Positions 12,450 through 24,315 of a stretch of 64,000 nt of DNA are shown here, in pieces; position 1 is the first letter of the stretch; every line of letters begins with the position of its first letter. The notes under the pieces were generated by a model. The model had not been told where the DNA came from and did not search any database. It was given only the letters and a program-made list of their open reading frames with translations. Source of the DNA: Camarhynchus parvulus (taxonomy: Eukaryota > Chordata > Aves > Passeriformes > Thraupidae); the NCBI RefSeq assembly GCF_901933205.1, contig NC_044577.1, positions 9,125,321 to 9,189,320 on the forward strand, given 5' to 3'. The position numbers were made by a program, and so were the translations under genes.

Positions 12450-12480
12450 CTTTTCATTCCTAAGCATTAGGAATGAAAAG
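12450..12480. repeat. Perfect 14-bp stem hairpin
   Basis: CTTTTCATTCCTAA (12450-12463) and TTAGGAATGAAAAG (12467-12480) are exact reverse complements around the 3-base loop GCA. The hairpin sits 7 bases after the 36-bp duplication and shares the word TTTCATTCC with it. The arm probably arose from the same sequence by an inverted template switch. The stem is too short and the loop too tight for a microRNA precursor. Confidence 0.85.
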
Positions 12481-12759
12481 TTTTCATATTTCTGTTGCAC
12501 CATCTTCACTGGCTTTAGCACTGTAGAAAACTTCAGTGTGTACTTCCATGCACTTGGAATACAAGTACAGATTTAGTCCTTCCACGGTACAGTAATTAAA
12601 GCAATATATTCTCCTCAGGATAACATCTACTCTACACAAAGCACAGAGAAATGAATCTATTTTTGTGCTTTTGAGTAAGCACATACATGTGTTAAAATGA
12701 ATAGTAACATACTTCTAACCATAACAGATACAGATTACAATACTTGTGCCTTTTCTTAA

Positions 12760-12945
12760 ATTAGTCTGTGGTAATTGCTTGAAGCCATATAGAACACAGT
12801 TTCAATTACTAATGCCACCTCTTATTCTTTTTTCTGCCCATTAATTATCAACAGAAAGGGGATAATAATAAAAAACTTTATTTTTTAATTGCCTAACTAG
12901 CCCTGTTTACCAGGTAATTAAACACAAGCTCGTACAGGAAAACCA
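12760..12945. promoter_or_regulatory. Candidate conserved non-coding element (TAAT-rich)
   Basis: Within about 180 bases there are repeated homeodomain-type sites: GGTAATTGC, TTCAATTAC, CATTAATTATC, TTTAATTGCC and GGTAATTAAAC. The block is not a microsatellite and contains no recognisable transposon. The density of extended sites (TAATTA, TAATTG, CAATTA), rather than plain AT-richness, is what draws attention. It remains a compositional inference. Confidence 0.3.
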
Positions 12946-14641
12946 CTTTAAGGAATGCATTTTGGAAATGTCTGCAAGTGACCTAAAATTAGTTTCCAAA
13001 TCCAAAACTATTTCGCTTCAACCTGTCTATAAAAGACTAGGAACAAGTGCCTGCTTTTAAAGGTTTTCTAATGACATACTTTCCCTTTTCCAGTAAGGTA
13101 ATAAGAGATTAAATTAATACTTAGAATCTCAGGACTGTGAATAATATGCTTTTAAGTAGAAGGAGGGAACAATTATTTGGCTTTTTTGAGCTAGAAAATG
13201 GTGAATACTTAAAGGTTTATAAAACTGAGATGTTAGACTGGTGGCTAGAATTTATTTGGGGTATAATAAATGCTCATTACTTTTCAAGGTGAATGGCATC
13301 TTCTACATTGATCTCTCTTACAAGATCATTGGTACAAATACATTCTGGGGAAGAAATTATGTTGGTGCCTTGCTAGACTTGGTTTGAACCAGAGAAATTG
13401 CTCTAAATGCTTAGAACCAAACTGCAGCCAGAATAAAATCTTCATTCCTTTAAACTTCTGGGAATAAATACTCTGTTGTGAAGGAAAGCCTTAAAGCACT
13501 TCCTCCTTTAGCCCTTCTGTTTTAAATTGTATTTGATGCTGTGGTTTCTGCTAGTTATGTTGGTGGTCCAAATACCCACTCAGATGAAAAAGGCAATGAT
13601 AGCAGCAGCACCTAATGCATAACAGGTAACATACATAATAGAATAATCAGGGATTAGCAAACAATCCCTTAATATTTGCAGCCTAATCCTGTAAGAGTGT
13701 GCCAAACTCACACTTCATCTCCATTTTCCTGATATCACTCAATTTTTACCCTTAGGCCTCCATCTCCATTCATTTCCTATAGTTCTCCTCCATTAAGTAG
13801 ATCACCCTGAAATAGCCAGTTCCATTTGTCAGGCTCTGCTCTGGTCCCAGGGTAATGTTTCTTGTGCCCTTCTTCCTTCTGTGTCTCCAGTGAAGTTTAT
13901 TATTCTGTGTTTCACACTGCTCCAGAATCAGATGTGTGAGTAAACAGTAAAATGTGACTGGTTCTGAGCACTAAATTAGACTGCTTGCTTCATTGTCCTT
14001 TCTGGACTAGATTGGGAAGTTTATTCATCCCAGCCAGAATTTTGCTTACAGAACAGTCTCATTTGTCTTTTGTAGCATACTGCATATTGTTTTTATTTTT
14101 AGCTGAAATGTGAAGGATTAGACCTGAGGGAACTAAGCACTGCATTGTTTAATATAAAACTTTGAGGCTTCCAAATAAAATTTAATCCAGGAATCCTAGG
14201 ACTCTGGGAACATTGGGATTGCATTTTATTTTGAGAACAAAGCTGGGAAGAACACTGGAGAAGTGGGAAGTTGCTGTTTTTCCCTTCTGAAATGTGGCCA
14301 GAGGAAGCATTGCTGCTGCTGAGCTTTTGTACAATAAATTATTGGCTGAGCACTTCCCCAGGATGCAGAATTTAATTACCACTTGTCTTTGGGAAGAATC
14401 ACCGTCAATTCTTCACCTGTAGCAGGACTTTTTAAAGTGCAGCTAATTCCAGGCTCTAGGGAAAAGAGCTGTGCTCTCTGGGAGTTCTGGACTCTCAGGG
14501 AAAGTCCTCAGACAGCTACAATTTATAGCCTGGTGATCTGTGAGCAAGAGAAAGTCCCAGGTTCTGCTCCCTCCTTGTTTCATGTGTTTTGGACGCACAT
14601 AGTCACTAGATAAAACATATAAATAACATCTCAGACTATAG
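12946..14641. other. Gene-free unique sequence before the LTR
   Basis: No gene or repeat is recognised. The small open frames next to the LTR (14182-14382 on -, 14383-14613 on +) have no domain and sit head to head, as random frames often do. Confidence 0.6.
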
Positions 14642-14647
14642 GTACCC
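14642..14647. repeat. Target-site duplication, left copy (GTACCC)
   Basis: GTACCC lies immediately before the TGT start of the LTR and is repeated exactly at 15121-15126 after its CA end. A six-base duplication is the size made by beta-retrovirus-like (class II, ERVK) integrases. Confidence 0.88.
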
Positions 14648-15120
14648 TGTCACTGTCAGATTTTCTGAAAAATCCTCTTTGCCCAGGATTTTCTCCTGGG
14701 AAGCTGTGAAGCCTCAGCTTCTCCTGTGTTTGCTGCTCTGGAATGTGGTCTGGAGATTGTTTATCCAAACATGTGAATTGTTTTAGCTTAATGGCCAATC
14801 ACAGCCAGCTGTGTCGAGGCTCTGAGGAGTCACGAGTTTTTATTATTCATTCTTGTTAAGCCTTCTGTCTGTATCCTTTCTCTTTCTTTAGTATAGGTTT
14901 AGTATAGCATAGTAGAATATAGAATATATAGAATATAATATATAATATACAATGCATTATATATAATATAATATAATATAGAATTTATAATAAAATATAA
15001 TAAATATAATATAATACAATACAATATAATGTAATGTAATATAATATAATCAGCCTTCTGAGAACATGGAGTCAGATTCTCATCTCTCACCTTGTCCTGG
15101 GGACCCTCACAAGCTCAGCA
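14648..15120 (+). mobile_element. Solo LTR of a passerine endogenous retrovirus (probably class II/ERVK)
   Basis: The element is 473 bp, starts TGTCACTGTCAG and ends CTCAGCA, giving the canonical TG...CA termini. It is flanked by perfect GTACCC duplications. Recognisable internal words of an abundant passerine LTR type include 'tttctcctgggaagctg', 'ggccaatcacagccagctg' (with a CCAAT box at 14795-14799), 'ctgtatcctttctctttc' and 'ccttgtcctggggaccc'. Two AATAAA signals (14989-14994, 14999-15004) lie in an AT-rich segment, supporting plus orientation. No internal gag, pol or env sequence and no second LTR are present, so this is a solo LTR left by recombination between the two LTRs of a provirus. 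The family name is from memory of similar LTRs and was not checked against a repeat library. An open frame on the minus strand at 14899-15090 is only the AT-rich segment. Confidence 0.9.
14912..15050. repeat. AATAT/TA-rich low-complexity segment inside the LTR
   Basis: Irregular repeats of ATATA, ATAAT and AATAC units fill the part of the LTR holding its polyadenylation signals. Related LTRs, as I recall them, have a shorter AT run here, so this copy may have expanded after insertion. Confidence 0.75.
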
Positions 15121-15126
15121 GTACCC
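15121..15126. repeat. Target-site duplication, right copy (GTACCC)
   Basis: Exact second copy of the six bases at 14642-14647, directly after the LTR end. Confidence 0.88.
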
Positions 15127-15594
15127 ATAGAGAGAGTTTCCAAATCTCTGATCCTCAGCCACCCTTTGGAAGCAGCCTGGTTTTATTTAGGACATATATA
15201 CTGGTCCTTTAGATGACAAATGAGTTTTGACTATTTTGCTGCCATTTAATTTGTCCTTTAGCCAGCCTGCTGAGGAAGGATGTGCAGCTAATGAAACACT
15301 TAGGTGGAACTATCTCTTCCAAAGCAGCTCCCTGGGCTCCTTTGGGCTGGGAGACCGAGGAGCAGCCTGCTATGACAGCAATGAATTTGCACTATTCTGC
15401 TTCACTGATCCACCCTTTGTAGAACACTTCTCTAGGGCTCTCTTAAAAGCCATCACACATGTTCCTGCATCTCCATTACATCCTGAATGATATGCTGCAA
15501 ATCAGCCCTGCTGCAGCACATCCCATTAAAGAAGTAATTCACAACGTGGAGACTTCAATGAGAATTCGTTGTCTGAGTTACTGGGAGGACTCTG

Positions 15595-15670
15595 ACACAC
15601 CTGAAATGTACCATTCAATTATAATTACTTTATTAGCCACATTAGCTTTCATTAGAATTAGTTCTGGAAA
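15595..15670. promoter_or_regulatory. Candidate homeodomain-site cluster
   Basis: CAATTA (15616-15621) and TAATTA (15622-15627) are directly adjacent. Within the next 40 bases follow TTAGCC, TTAGCT, ATTAGAATTAG and similar cores. Adjacent homeodomain sites can support dimer binding. The block is short and the evidence is only compositional. Confidence 0.25.
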
Positions 15671-18600
15671 AGGAAAGGGAGAATAATTATTTGTTAAAAT
15701 TGTCCTTTTTCTTTTCCTGGAGAATGAAGGGAGAGATTTCCATGGGTAGATTTTTTTTTCTATATTTGATTTTTCATACACCTACAGTGACACTATAGGA
15801 GTTATTCAATGCAATTACTCAGGAGTATGAAAAAATGTACATTCCCCAACTGTGCCTGTATTAGCAATAAGAACTGCCAGGAATGTAAACATAATGTTAA
15901 CTATGGGGAATTCTTAGATAATTTATTATAAATCAGAACTAATCTCACATTCCTGGCATGCCAGTGGCCTTGTGAGTTTTTCAAAATCCTGCTAGCTGCT
16001 GAGAGGTCAACTCACCAGGCAACCAGTCAGAGCCAGTGTTTTTCTGAGAGCAGGTTGAGCAGGTTTCCTTACACAGCTCCCTTCAAAGAGAGGTGAGTGC
16101 AGAGGCAGAACACTGCCAGGGAGTGAGGTGCTGGCTGTGTCCCCAGCTAGAGGGGACAGCTGTCCCTCAGCACCCATGAGAAATACAGTATTTGATCTCA
16201 AGGTAAGCTAAGGAGCAGGGGCATTTCCCAGCTCCTGGTTGAAGCTGGCGACACACATGGCACGCTATCAGATATGTGCCAGGTCATTTTAAATCCCTCC
16301 TTGAGGCAGGATACAGATGCACCATTGATGTTCCACTGGGGCAGAGCACAAGGAGAGCAGTCCCACAGATGGTGATGGCTTTAAGGCAAGTCTCACTCTC
16401 CTGAGCTCCTCAGCTCCAGTTACATTTGCTAGGGCTGCATTACAGGAACAAGCTGTTGCTTCTTTTACCCCAACTGCTGGTGCTGCTGCTTTGTGAACAG
16501 GTTTGGACAGTGTGAGTTCAGAATATCCTGGGAAAACAGCATGTTAAAGTGTCACTGGTGTAAGTGATACTTTAAGCACTATTAAGCACTATTGTATAAA
16601 ATACATAATTTACACTCATTGCGCTCTCTCTTTTCTATTCTATTATTCAAAAGTATAAAATGCTAAAAGACTAATGTCATTGCTTTGGTTTTACAACAGT
16701 GAAAGACATTAATCCTGAAGCAATGATGAATGGTGCAGTCAGTTCAGTTCATTCTAATTCACACCAGTTTAACTAGGATGGGAATTTGGAATATATTCTA
16801 TAGTTGTTGGTACACTAATTGCAAGAAGCAAGTGGTTTACAGGTGTGTTTATTCAGATGAGCACAGCATACTGATGGCTGTGATACACATCATGGTCTAA
16901 TCCTGGCCAAAATAATGCTCTGAAGTGAGATTAAAACATGAAGAGATGTTGAGGAGTTTTATTGTTTCCAAAGGACAAAATGGCATCTTATAGTAACCCA
17001 TTGGTAAGGGAAGATCTTAAAAAATGTGAAGGGCTAGAAAAAGAATAGCACTGGGCATGCATGAGAAACATTATCCATTTTATAAGGAATGAGATCTCTT
17101 TTATTTATTTGCCAAAACAGTCTGAAGTAATTAAAATGCAGATCAAAACTGGAAGCCAGGTGTGAAGTGACAGATATTTGTGAATGGTATAAGTGCACTT
17201 AAGGCTGTCAGCTTTGCAATCACAAGGGCTGACAGGGAACATTTAGAAATGTTTCAAAACTATTAAAAGGTTAAAAAATATATTAAAAAATATGTCCTAC
17301 CAAAATACTGGCAACAAAGCCCAAAGTAATAACTAAACCAGTAACTTCACATAAACCATCATAATATTGCTCTAGCAAAAGCATTCTTGTCTAGGAGGTT
17401 ACTGACTTTTGTGTCAGCTGGTTCAGAGAGGTTAAATGTGACAAAGTGCTTATAAATGAGTGTATGTGGGGGTGCTGTTGTTTGTTTTGCTGGGTTTTTA
17501 AATTTGTTTTATTGTTTGTTGGGAAATTTTGTTATCTTCAGCTTATTGGTGGGTATGACCACATTGAAACTTTGTGAACTCAAGAGTTAAGAAAACCCAA
17601 AGGCTGGGCTGGGTTTTACATTTAGTGAGCTATGTGTCACAAGGAAAGCTGTTTCTGGCATGATGTCTTGGACTTGTAAATACATTCTTGTAAAAATAGG
17701 GCTGCTGTTCCTGTTATCATTTTTCTTTGTGCAATCTGGCCATGTAAATCTCCTCGAATAGAATGCTTTAGTGGATTGGATCCCAGAGCACAAAAGGCAC
17801 AAAGGGAACAGCAATAATCACAGTGACACCTCCCAGCAGCACCAGAAACACTTCTATCAGCTGCAACAGGATAAGTTGGGAAAAAATGAGATGTTATTAG
17901 TGCAATTGAGAGGATATATCATCAGAGCCATCTTTTATTCCTCTCAGCCACATCACTGCAAGAAGAGGACGTATTTTTCATGCTCTAATAAAACTGGATT
18001 CACATCCTGGAGAGGGGATAAGGGGAGGATCCTCTTATAATGGAAAACCCAAATGCATCAGTAAAACATTGTGAAGTATTAAAAATAGTTAATGGCCCAG
18101 ATTACAGTTCTTCTGAATTTCCTCATCCAGCTAAGATAGCTGCTTTCTCGTGCCCCTGAGAAACCTTGGAGCTTCCCAGAGCACAGCATTCCCTTTAAGA
18201 GGAAAAGATCACAGCTGAAATAGTGAGCAAAGCTCTGGTTACACATAGCAGCAACACTCTACTACAGATTTTCTAACTTCTCAGCATCAGCCATGAGTGC
18301 CCCTAGCAGCCCCTCCTGGGGCATCCCCTGCTGTGCCCCTGGGCCTGCCAGACCCATTTCACCTCAGCCTGGGGTCAGGCTTTCCAAATTTTATCAGAAG
18401 ACCTTCCCTTTTCCCTTTTTTCTCCTGTGGTGCCTTCAGTCAGTGGAAACTAAAGCATTCTGAACATTCTTGAAAATCCCATGTTAAACAACTGTCTGCT
18501 TCTGGAGGAGGCCAGCTAATAGGCTCTGGTTACTACAGGATGGTAATAATTAGAAATCAGAGTTATCTATTGTCAATGCTGTGCCTTTTTTTGCCTTTCA

Positions 18601-19163
18601 GCAGAACTTCCTGCCATTGAGGTTTTTATTGCAGCACTCCATAAAGTATCCATACAAAGTGGAAACTGATACAGACACAGGGAAAGTAATTTAATAAAGT
18701 GATTGAAAAGGGCAGATTCAAAACTGGGAATAGAAATGCTCTAGTTCTGTCTTCTGAGGAGAAAATTTCATTAAATTACATTAGTTCTTAAAAATTTCTG
18801 AAAATTTTTACAAAGAAATCCTTCCTTGCATGAAATAAACTGCTAAAGCTTCCAGTAGGTTAAAGAAACCAACAAGACCTGAGCAAAATGTTGGGTAATT
18901 CCCTTATTAATCCTGTGTTTCTGTTTCTCTCTATGGTTCAGCTCTTGTTTTCACTCTGCTTTTCTCCTGAGTGACAAGAACATAGGGGCAAAGAAGCAAC
19001 ATGCCATGCAGGTCTCTATCTCTATAATTCAGTGCAGTGCAAGAGTACTCTGCTGCTTAGCTAAAGAATTCAAATTTCTGTATTCTTCATCTTTTCCATC
19101 TTGTTCTCAGAATAAGAAATAGGAGCATTCACTTCCTTGAAGTCATTAATCCAAGTTGGAATG

Positions 19164-19186
19164 ATTAGCAGCACCACACTGCTAAT
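19164..19186. repeat. Short perfect inverted repeat
   Basis: ATTAGCAG and CTGCTAAT flank the 7-base loop CACCACA. Expected by chance at this size; no function inferred. Confidence 0.45.
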
Positions 19187-19430
19187 ATTATTGAAAATAA
19201 GGCGGAGAGTTTCAGGAAATCAATGATGCAATCTTCTGCAAACTAATTTCAGCAATGAGAATACTGGCAGATTTAGCTTGTGATTTTAAATTTCCTCTGA
19301 TTAAAGTTTCTATCTCTTTTCTTCTCCTACTGAGATAGGAGAAAGCACTTTTCTAAAATGCTGTCTGTAGTTTTATTTCTTGCCTGATGTGTTAGGAAGA
19401 TTGTTCCACTTTTTCTTAGCAGCAGTTTAC

Positions 19431-19448
19431 ATATATATATATATATAT
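19431..19448. repeat. (AT)9 dinucleotide microsatellite
   Basis: Nine perfect AT units. Short, and unlikely to be more than a neutral marker. Confidence 0.9.
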
Positions 19449-22400
19449 TTCCCCCAGAAGTACAAATTTCTAGGCTGCTGATCACTTCTCATGGCTCTCT
19501 TCTGAAGTTGCATTTTGATCCATGTCTCTAAATTGGAGTGTTCCACATCAGCCAGAGCATTCCAGCTGGGATCCTCTTGGTGCTGTCTGATGCACTAAAA
19601 TGCTTTTCATGGGATCCTTCTTTCCAGAGCACTGCTGAAATCACATTGAAATGTTCTTTTTGGATTACATGAAGATGGTGACAGGTCATCAAACAGAACA
19701 GCTGAATGTATCACCCAACATTATGCCAAAATGTTGAAAGAATCAGTTCCCTGCTTCAGGCATGCTTCTCAGGGAAGCAATCCCATCTCTAGAAGAATTT
19801 CTGTGGTACCAGCAATAAAATAAAGGTCTGTAATTTACCCACAGTACTAATGTCATCCTTCCCAGACCTCTGCAGTCAAGCCCATTGAAATCCAATTCTG
19901 TTGTATCAAATGGAGCCTCAGTGGTTATGGCTGTGTCCCTTTCCATAGAATTTTCAAGTGCTCAATGGCTTTGTGCATTTTTGCTGCAGAGGTCTACTAA
20001 ACACTTCTGTGTTCCTGGTAAAAAATTATTAAGTTTATCAACATAAACCCCCCCAGTGCTCAAAGAGCCCGAGAACAAATACCACACAGCTGCTTGGTAG
20101 GCTTCTGTTATGATAAAATAAAGGAGTTGATCTTATTTCAGTTTTAATAAAAACTTGTCTTCTAATGTGTCAGCACAAAGAGCAAGTAGTGAATGGTCAA
20201 AGAAAACAGCTCCCAGATGGCTCGGGGTGCTTAGGCAGTTTGTCTGGTTCTGTGTGTAAAAAGGAAAACCAGACTGAAGTCACAGTTTTGTAGACAAATG
20301 TCTGGCAGTATTTAGAAAGAATCTGAACTGACTGTTGAACCCTTTCTACTCAGTGGGATCCTCTGTATCAAAGACAGGGATGGCTGCCTTCATCTTTCAG
20401 AAATCATATGGTGGATGTCACAAAAAAGAAATTTCTTTCAGAAGGGTTCAAATAGAGGGCTTACCACATCAATTAGGAGAATTTTGGAGCTTGAGACAAT
20501 ATCTGGACTTATCTGATACTCTGAATCCCACTGCAAAGGTATATACCTTGCTGGATTTAGAGTTCCCCTGAACAGTGAATAAGAATGGAAGGGAACCTGA
20601 CAAACTGAGGAACAAAATCTTTCCAGATAAGAAGCAGACATCGTTTTCTCTTTTGATTTACTAGGACAATGATCTGGCAAGGGAACTAAACAAGTTGTTC
20701 TAGTGGAAAAAGTCTAATGGTTTTTCATTCCCACGTATTTCAAGAGCTAAAAATTAGGCTGAAGTAATTGATGTTACTTAAATTACTGCAAAGATGTTAA
20801 TTTAATGATTTAGTTTTACTTTTTGCCTTAAAATTAATCTGTCTCAGAATGCTCTTCTATGTAACACCCCACCCACTCCCATGAAAGTCCTTTCATTAAC
20901 TTCCATATCCAGCTGATAAAGTTGCTCTCATCTCAAGAAAATAAAAAGTTCAGATTATAAAAAGGTTTAAATCACAACTTTAATATTGCTTTTGGTGGAA
21001 TTTCCCAGCTTATATTTAATTTCCTTCTCCATCTCTCTCAGTATCTTTAACCTCAGCTGTATCAGCAAAATGATGTGCTGGCATGTTGAACTTTTTAGTA
21101 ATTATGTGGCTGTCTTGCATGGGTGGTTTCTTCAGCATCAGCTGAAGGCTGGATCCAGCCTTTCCCACCCCTTGTGCAGTCCCTGGGTCTGTGCTAGGTT
21201 TAATGTTAAAGAAGTTAAGCTCTGAAGGAAAGTGTACATCAGATAAAGCCATCAAGCATTTTGCCTGTTCTTAGAGGCTCTGTCTCTCTTTGAAGAATTG
21301 CACAGATAATTGAGATTCAAATAGATAAATAAATGCAAGAACTATCCAGAGATTACCTGGTAGTTTGGCTGTTGGACATACATGCTATGTGGCTTGCGAT
21401 CTAATTAATCTGCTTTTCTATAACTTTGTTTTACTGCAAATAAAGTCACATATAATTGCAAGCCACCAAAATTCACATTCTTACCCGAAGCTACTAGAGC
21501 ACAATACCAGAAAACTCTCTGAGTTGTCAAAATATGTCTTTAAGGTACTGCAGAAATAAACTTGACTTTAACTCTTTTTTTTTTTAAATTTGTCAATGTC
21601 AGCATAAAAATCTGCATTTCTTTTCTTTCTGACATTCCTGGAAAGGACATACAATTCAGCAGAAAACATTTTCTAGTTTTTCTACATTTCTGCTCCCCAA
21701 ATACTGTCCTACTAAAGTGCAAGGTACTCATGAGTGAGTTCCAGGTCTACTTTTCTTTCTCACATACACAAAAAGCTAAAGTACTTAAAGAGTCTTGGTG
21801 AGTTAAAATCAATATATTCTGCAGATTTTTAATGAATTTATGCTAATTCACACTAGCAGAGAATGTTCTAAATCTCTCAAGAGCAAATGTTCCCTTTGAT
21901 GGCATTTTGCTGTGAGGTGTTAGCATTCATTGTTCCACCCTGATGTGATCATTGCCTATTGCTCTTTCCAGATGCATATTTTCCCTTTAGGGTAAGCAAT
22001 CATTTCATGGTGTCAAGTGTTCCTTGCCTGTGGAAGTCCTTTTAAAGCCACTTCTGAAATCACTTTTGTTCAATAGGGCATGAGAACATACAAAGGATAT
22101 AAAGAAATTGCAAGGTTGCATTAAAATTATTTTGGATTTTTAACATCTTAGAGTTGGGCTGAGTCTCTGTGAGTCCATGCTAAGCTTGAGAAGGCCATGA
22201 AAACATCCTGCAGTCATACTGGGAGCAAGAGCTGGGGCTGAGTGTTGAACACCAGAGGACAGTTATTCCTTTTCAGTGCTGGTTGAAAATGTCTCAGCAA
22301 ATAACAATGCCAGAAATAAAGCTACAGCAAGCTCCTCAGCAGAGCTAACAAGGTCCCAGAAGCTCACATCCCTGTACATTAGGGATGTTGCAGCAACCAG

Positions 22401-24224
22401 GGCAGCAAAACCATTTAGTTGTGTGGCATGAAATGGAGTGAACTGCTCCCACCAGCTTGTAAACAAGGAAAAGGTGAGGCAGGAGGGTTGTGTGCTGAAT
22501 GTAGTGCAGGACACCTGTGGGAGAAAGAGGAAAATAACCCAAATTTTAGCGCCAGATCCTCTGCAGAAAGCTGTACCTTGCTTGCTGATGTAACACTCAA
22601 GTCAGCCTGTGTTGTCCTTGAGGGCAACCTGAACTAATCTTTCTTCTGCATTGATCCTAAAGCACCTGAAGCCTGGCCATTGATATAATTTGCAGTGGCC
22701 TCAGGTTTGTGTCTCACTGCAGCCTAGATGACAAGAAATCATTGACTGACAGCAATATCTGGGGCTTGCCCCTTTCTGCTGTTTTTTGCCCTTGGTACAC
22801 TCTCTAAAAATGGGTTTAAATGTTAGCTGCTAAAGGGAGAATTCTGTGTCCTTACTTCAAAGTCTTTGTGCAAGCAAAGTTCCATCATACCTGCCTATTT
22901 TCTCAGAGGTGTAGAAGGAAAGAAAGAATATTCAACATAATTCAACATAAGGTTTCAAAATCGTGTTCAAAAAAGTCTGCAAGAAAGGAAGGGAGAGAAG
23001 GGAAAAAAAGCTGGAGTAAAGCTATTGAATGGTATATAGGGCATGTGTTTTTAGAGGATGAAGGAATAAGAATCTGAAAAGTAGAATAGACATTTTCTTG
23101 AAATATGAGAGCATGTAATCCTAATATTTTCCAATTCAATAACTGGATGTAGAAGCTTATTTAGAGCTGTTATCCTTCTTCCAGAGTTAATACTGCAGAC
23201 CCAGTTTGCTTCAGCTCCTTTCAGAAAAAAAAAAAATTAAAAAACCAACAAAAACTCTAACAAGAAATTAAAGTGAAAGAACTTAATAATACACTCAATA
23301 AATAAATACCATCACCTAATAACCCCAGTTTCACAGGTGTCTGACCTCTGTATGCAGGGTTGTCGCCCACCACTGGAATGGCCTGACAGGGAGTGAAACC
23401 AGACCAAATTGAAATCCCAAGGATTTTTACACAATGTAAAGGCAATCATCTTCACTGGAATTTGGCCAGAACACAGAGGCTATTAGACCATCATTTCACA
23501 ACTGCTATGGGATTGTCAGTGGCAGAAGAAACTCTTTTTCTGCATCATCCAAAGGCTGACACTGTTAGTAGAGCAGGGACTCAAATCTGTCATGTTCTCT
23601 TATTTAAGCAGAGACCTGGCTTGACCTCTTTTAGTGCAGGAGAATGTGACAGGCTCACAGCCCCAGGTGAACTACCCTGGCTGTGGGCTTGCTGCCAGAC
23701 AGGAGATGCTGAGCCTTGGAAAGAAATCTATCCGGAATAATTGCAAGTCAAACTTTTCATGGAGAATTATTGCAGCGGATTTTGGTCTGCATTTAAGCAG
23801 TTTGGTCAGATCAGCATTCCTGAAAGAAAAAAAGACAAGGAAATGCAGTTATATACATAACAGGCTTATTGTGGAGTTCTCCAGGTGACTTTTTCTTTCA
23901 AGCCTGTACTCCCTACTCACAGCCCTCCAGACAATCCTAAGTAATACTGATCTTTTCTTTATTTACCATTTCTTTTCCTAGAACATTTGTAAATGAGAAT
24001 CAAATTTCCTTATTCAGTTTCCTGTGCTGTAGATGGTAAAATGAGTTTTGAAACTTGGCCTACTAATGAATTTTGCTAGTCTTAGGGTATTTATGAACTT
24101 ACTGTAATTTCCTGAAACTGCAAAGCTCAGATGGAATTCTACCACATAGATTCACCAGATGGCCATGAAATAGAGGGAGCTTTTCCCTGTTTTGCAATGG
24201 TAATTAGGGAAGATCCTTTAAGAG
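19449..24224. other. Gene-free unique sequence
   Basis: No exon, transposon or RNA gene is supported. Many open frames of 62-115 codons occur between 20.3 and 23.9 kb, overlapping on both strands; the longest, 23393-23740 (+), has no recognisable motif. An exact tandem pair of ATTCAACATA lies at 22928-22947, and an A-rich run at about 23226-23252. Confidence 0.6.
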
Positions 24225-24315
24225 AATAATAATAATAACACTAATAATAATAATAATAATAACAGTGATAATAATAACAGTGATATTATAATAATAGCAA
24301 TAACAATAATAATAT
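24225..24315. repeat. Imperfect (AAT)n microsatellite
   Basis: AAT/ATA units are interrupted by AACA and by two AACAGTGAT words about 18 bases apart. The interruptions show an old, stabilised array, unlike the perfect ATT array at 43.9 kb. Confidence 0.9.

Larger units (their letters stand above)
15127..19430. other. Gene-free unique sequence
   Basis: No gene is supported. The frames at 15227-15490 and 15459-15686 (+) and 17587-17814 and 17771-18040 (opposite strands) overlap, are under 90 codons and have no recognisable domain. A short candidate regulatory block at 15595-15670 and a small hairpin at 19164-19186 are listed separately. No transposable element is recognised. Confidence 0.6.

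Noticed and set aside
12450..12480. microRNA precursor
   Set aside because: A 14-bp stem with a 3-base loop is too short to be a microRNA hairpin.
14899..15090. Minus-strand frame rich in Ile/Tyr/Leu
   Set aside because: Lies within the AT-rich part of the solo LTR; low complexity.
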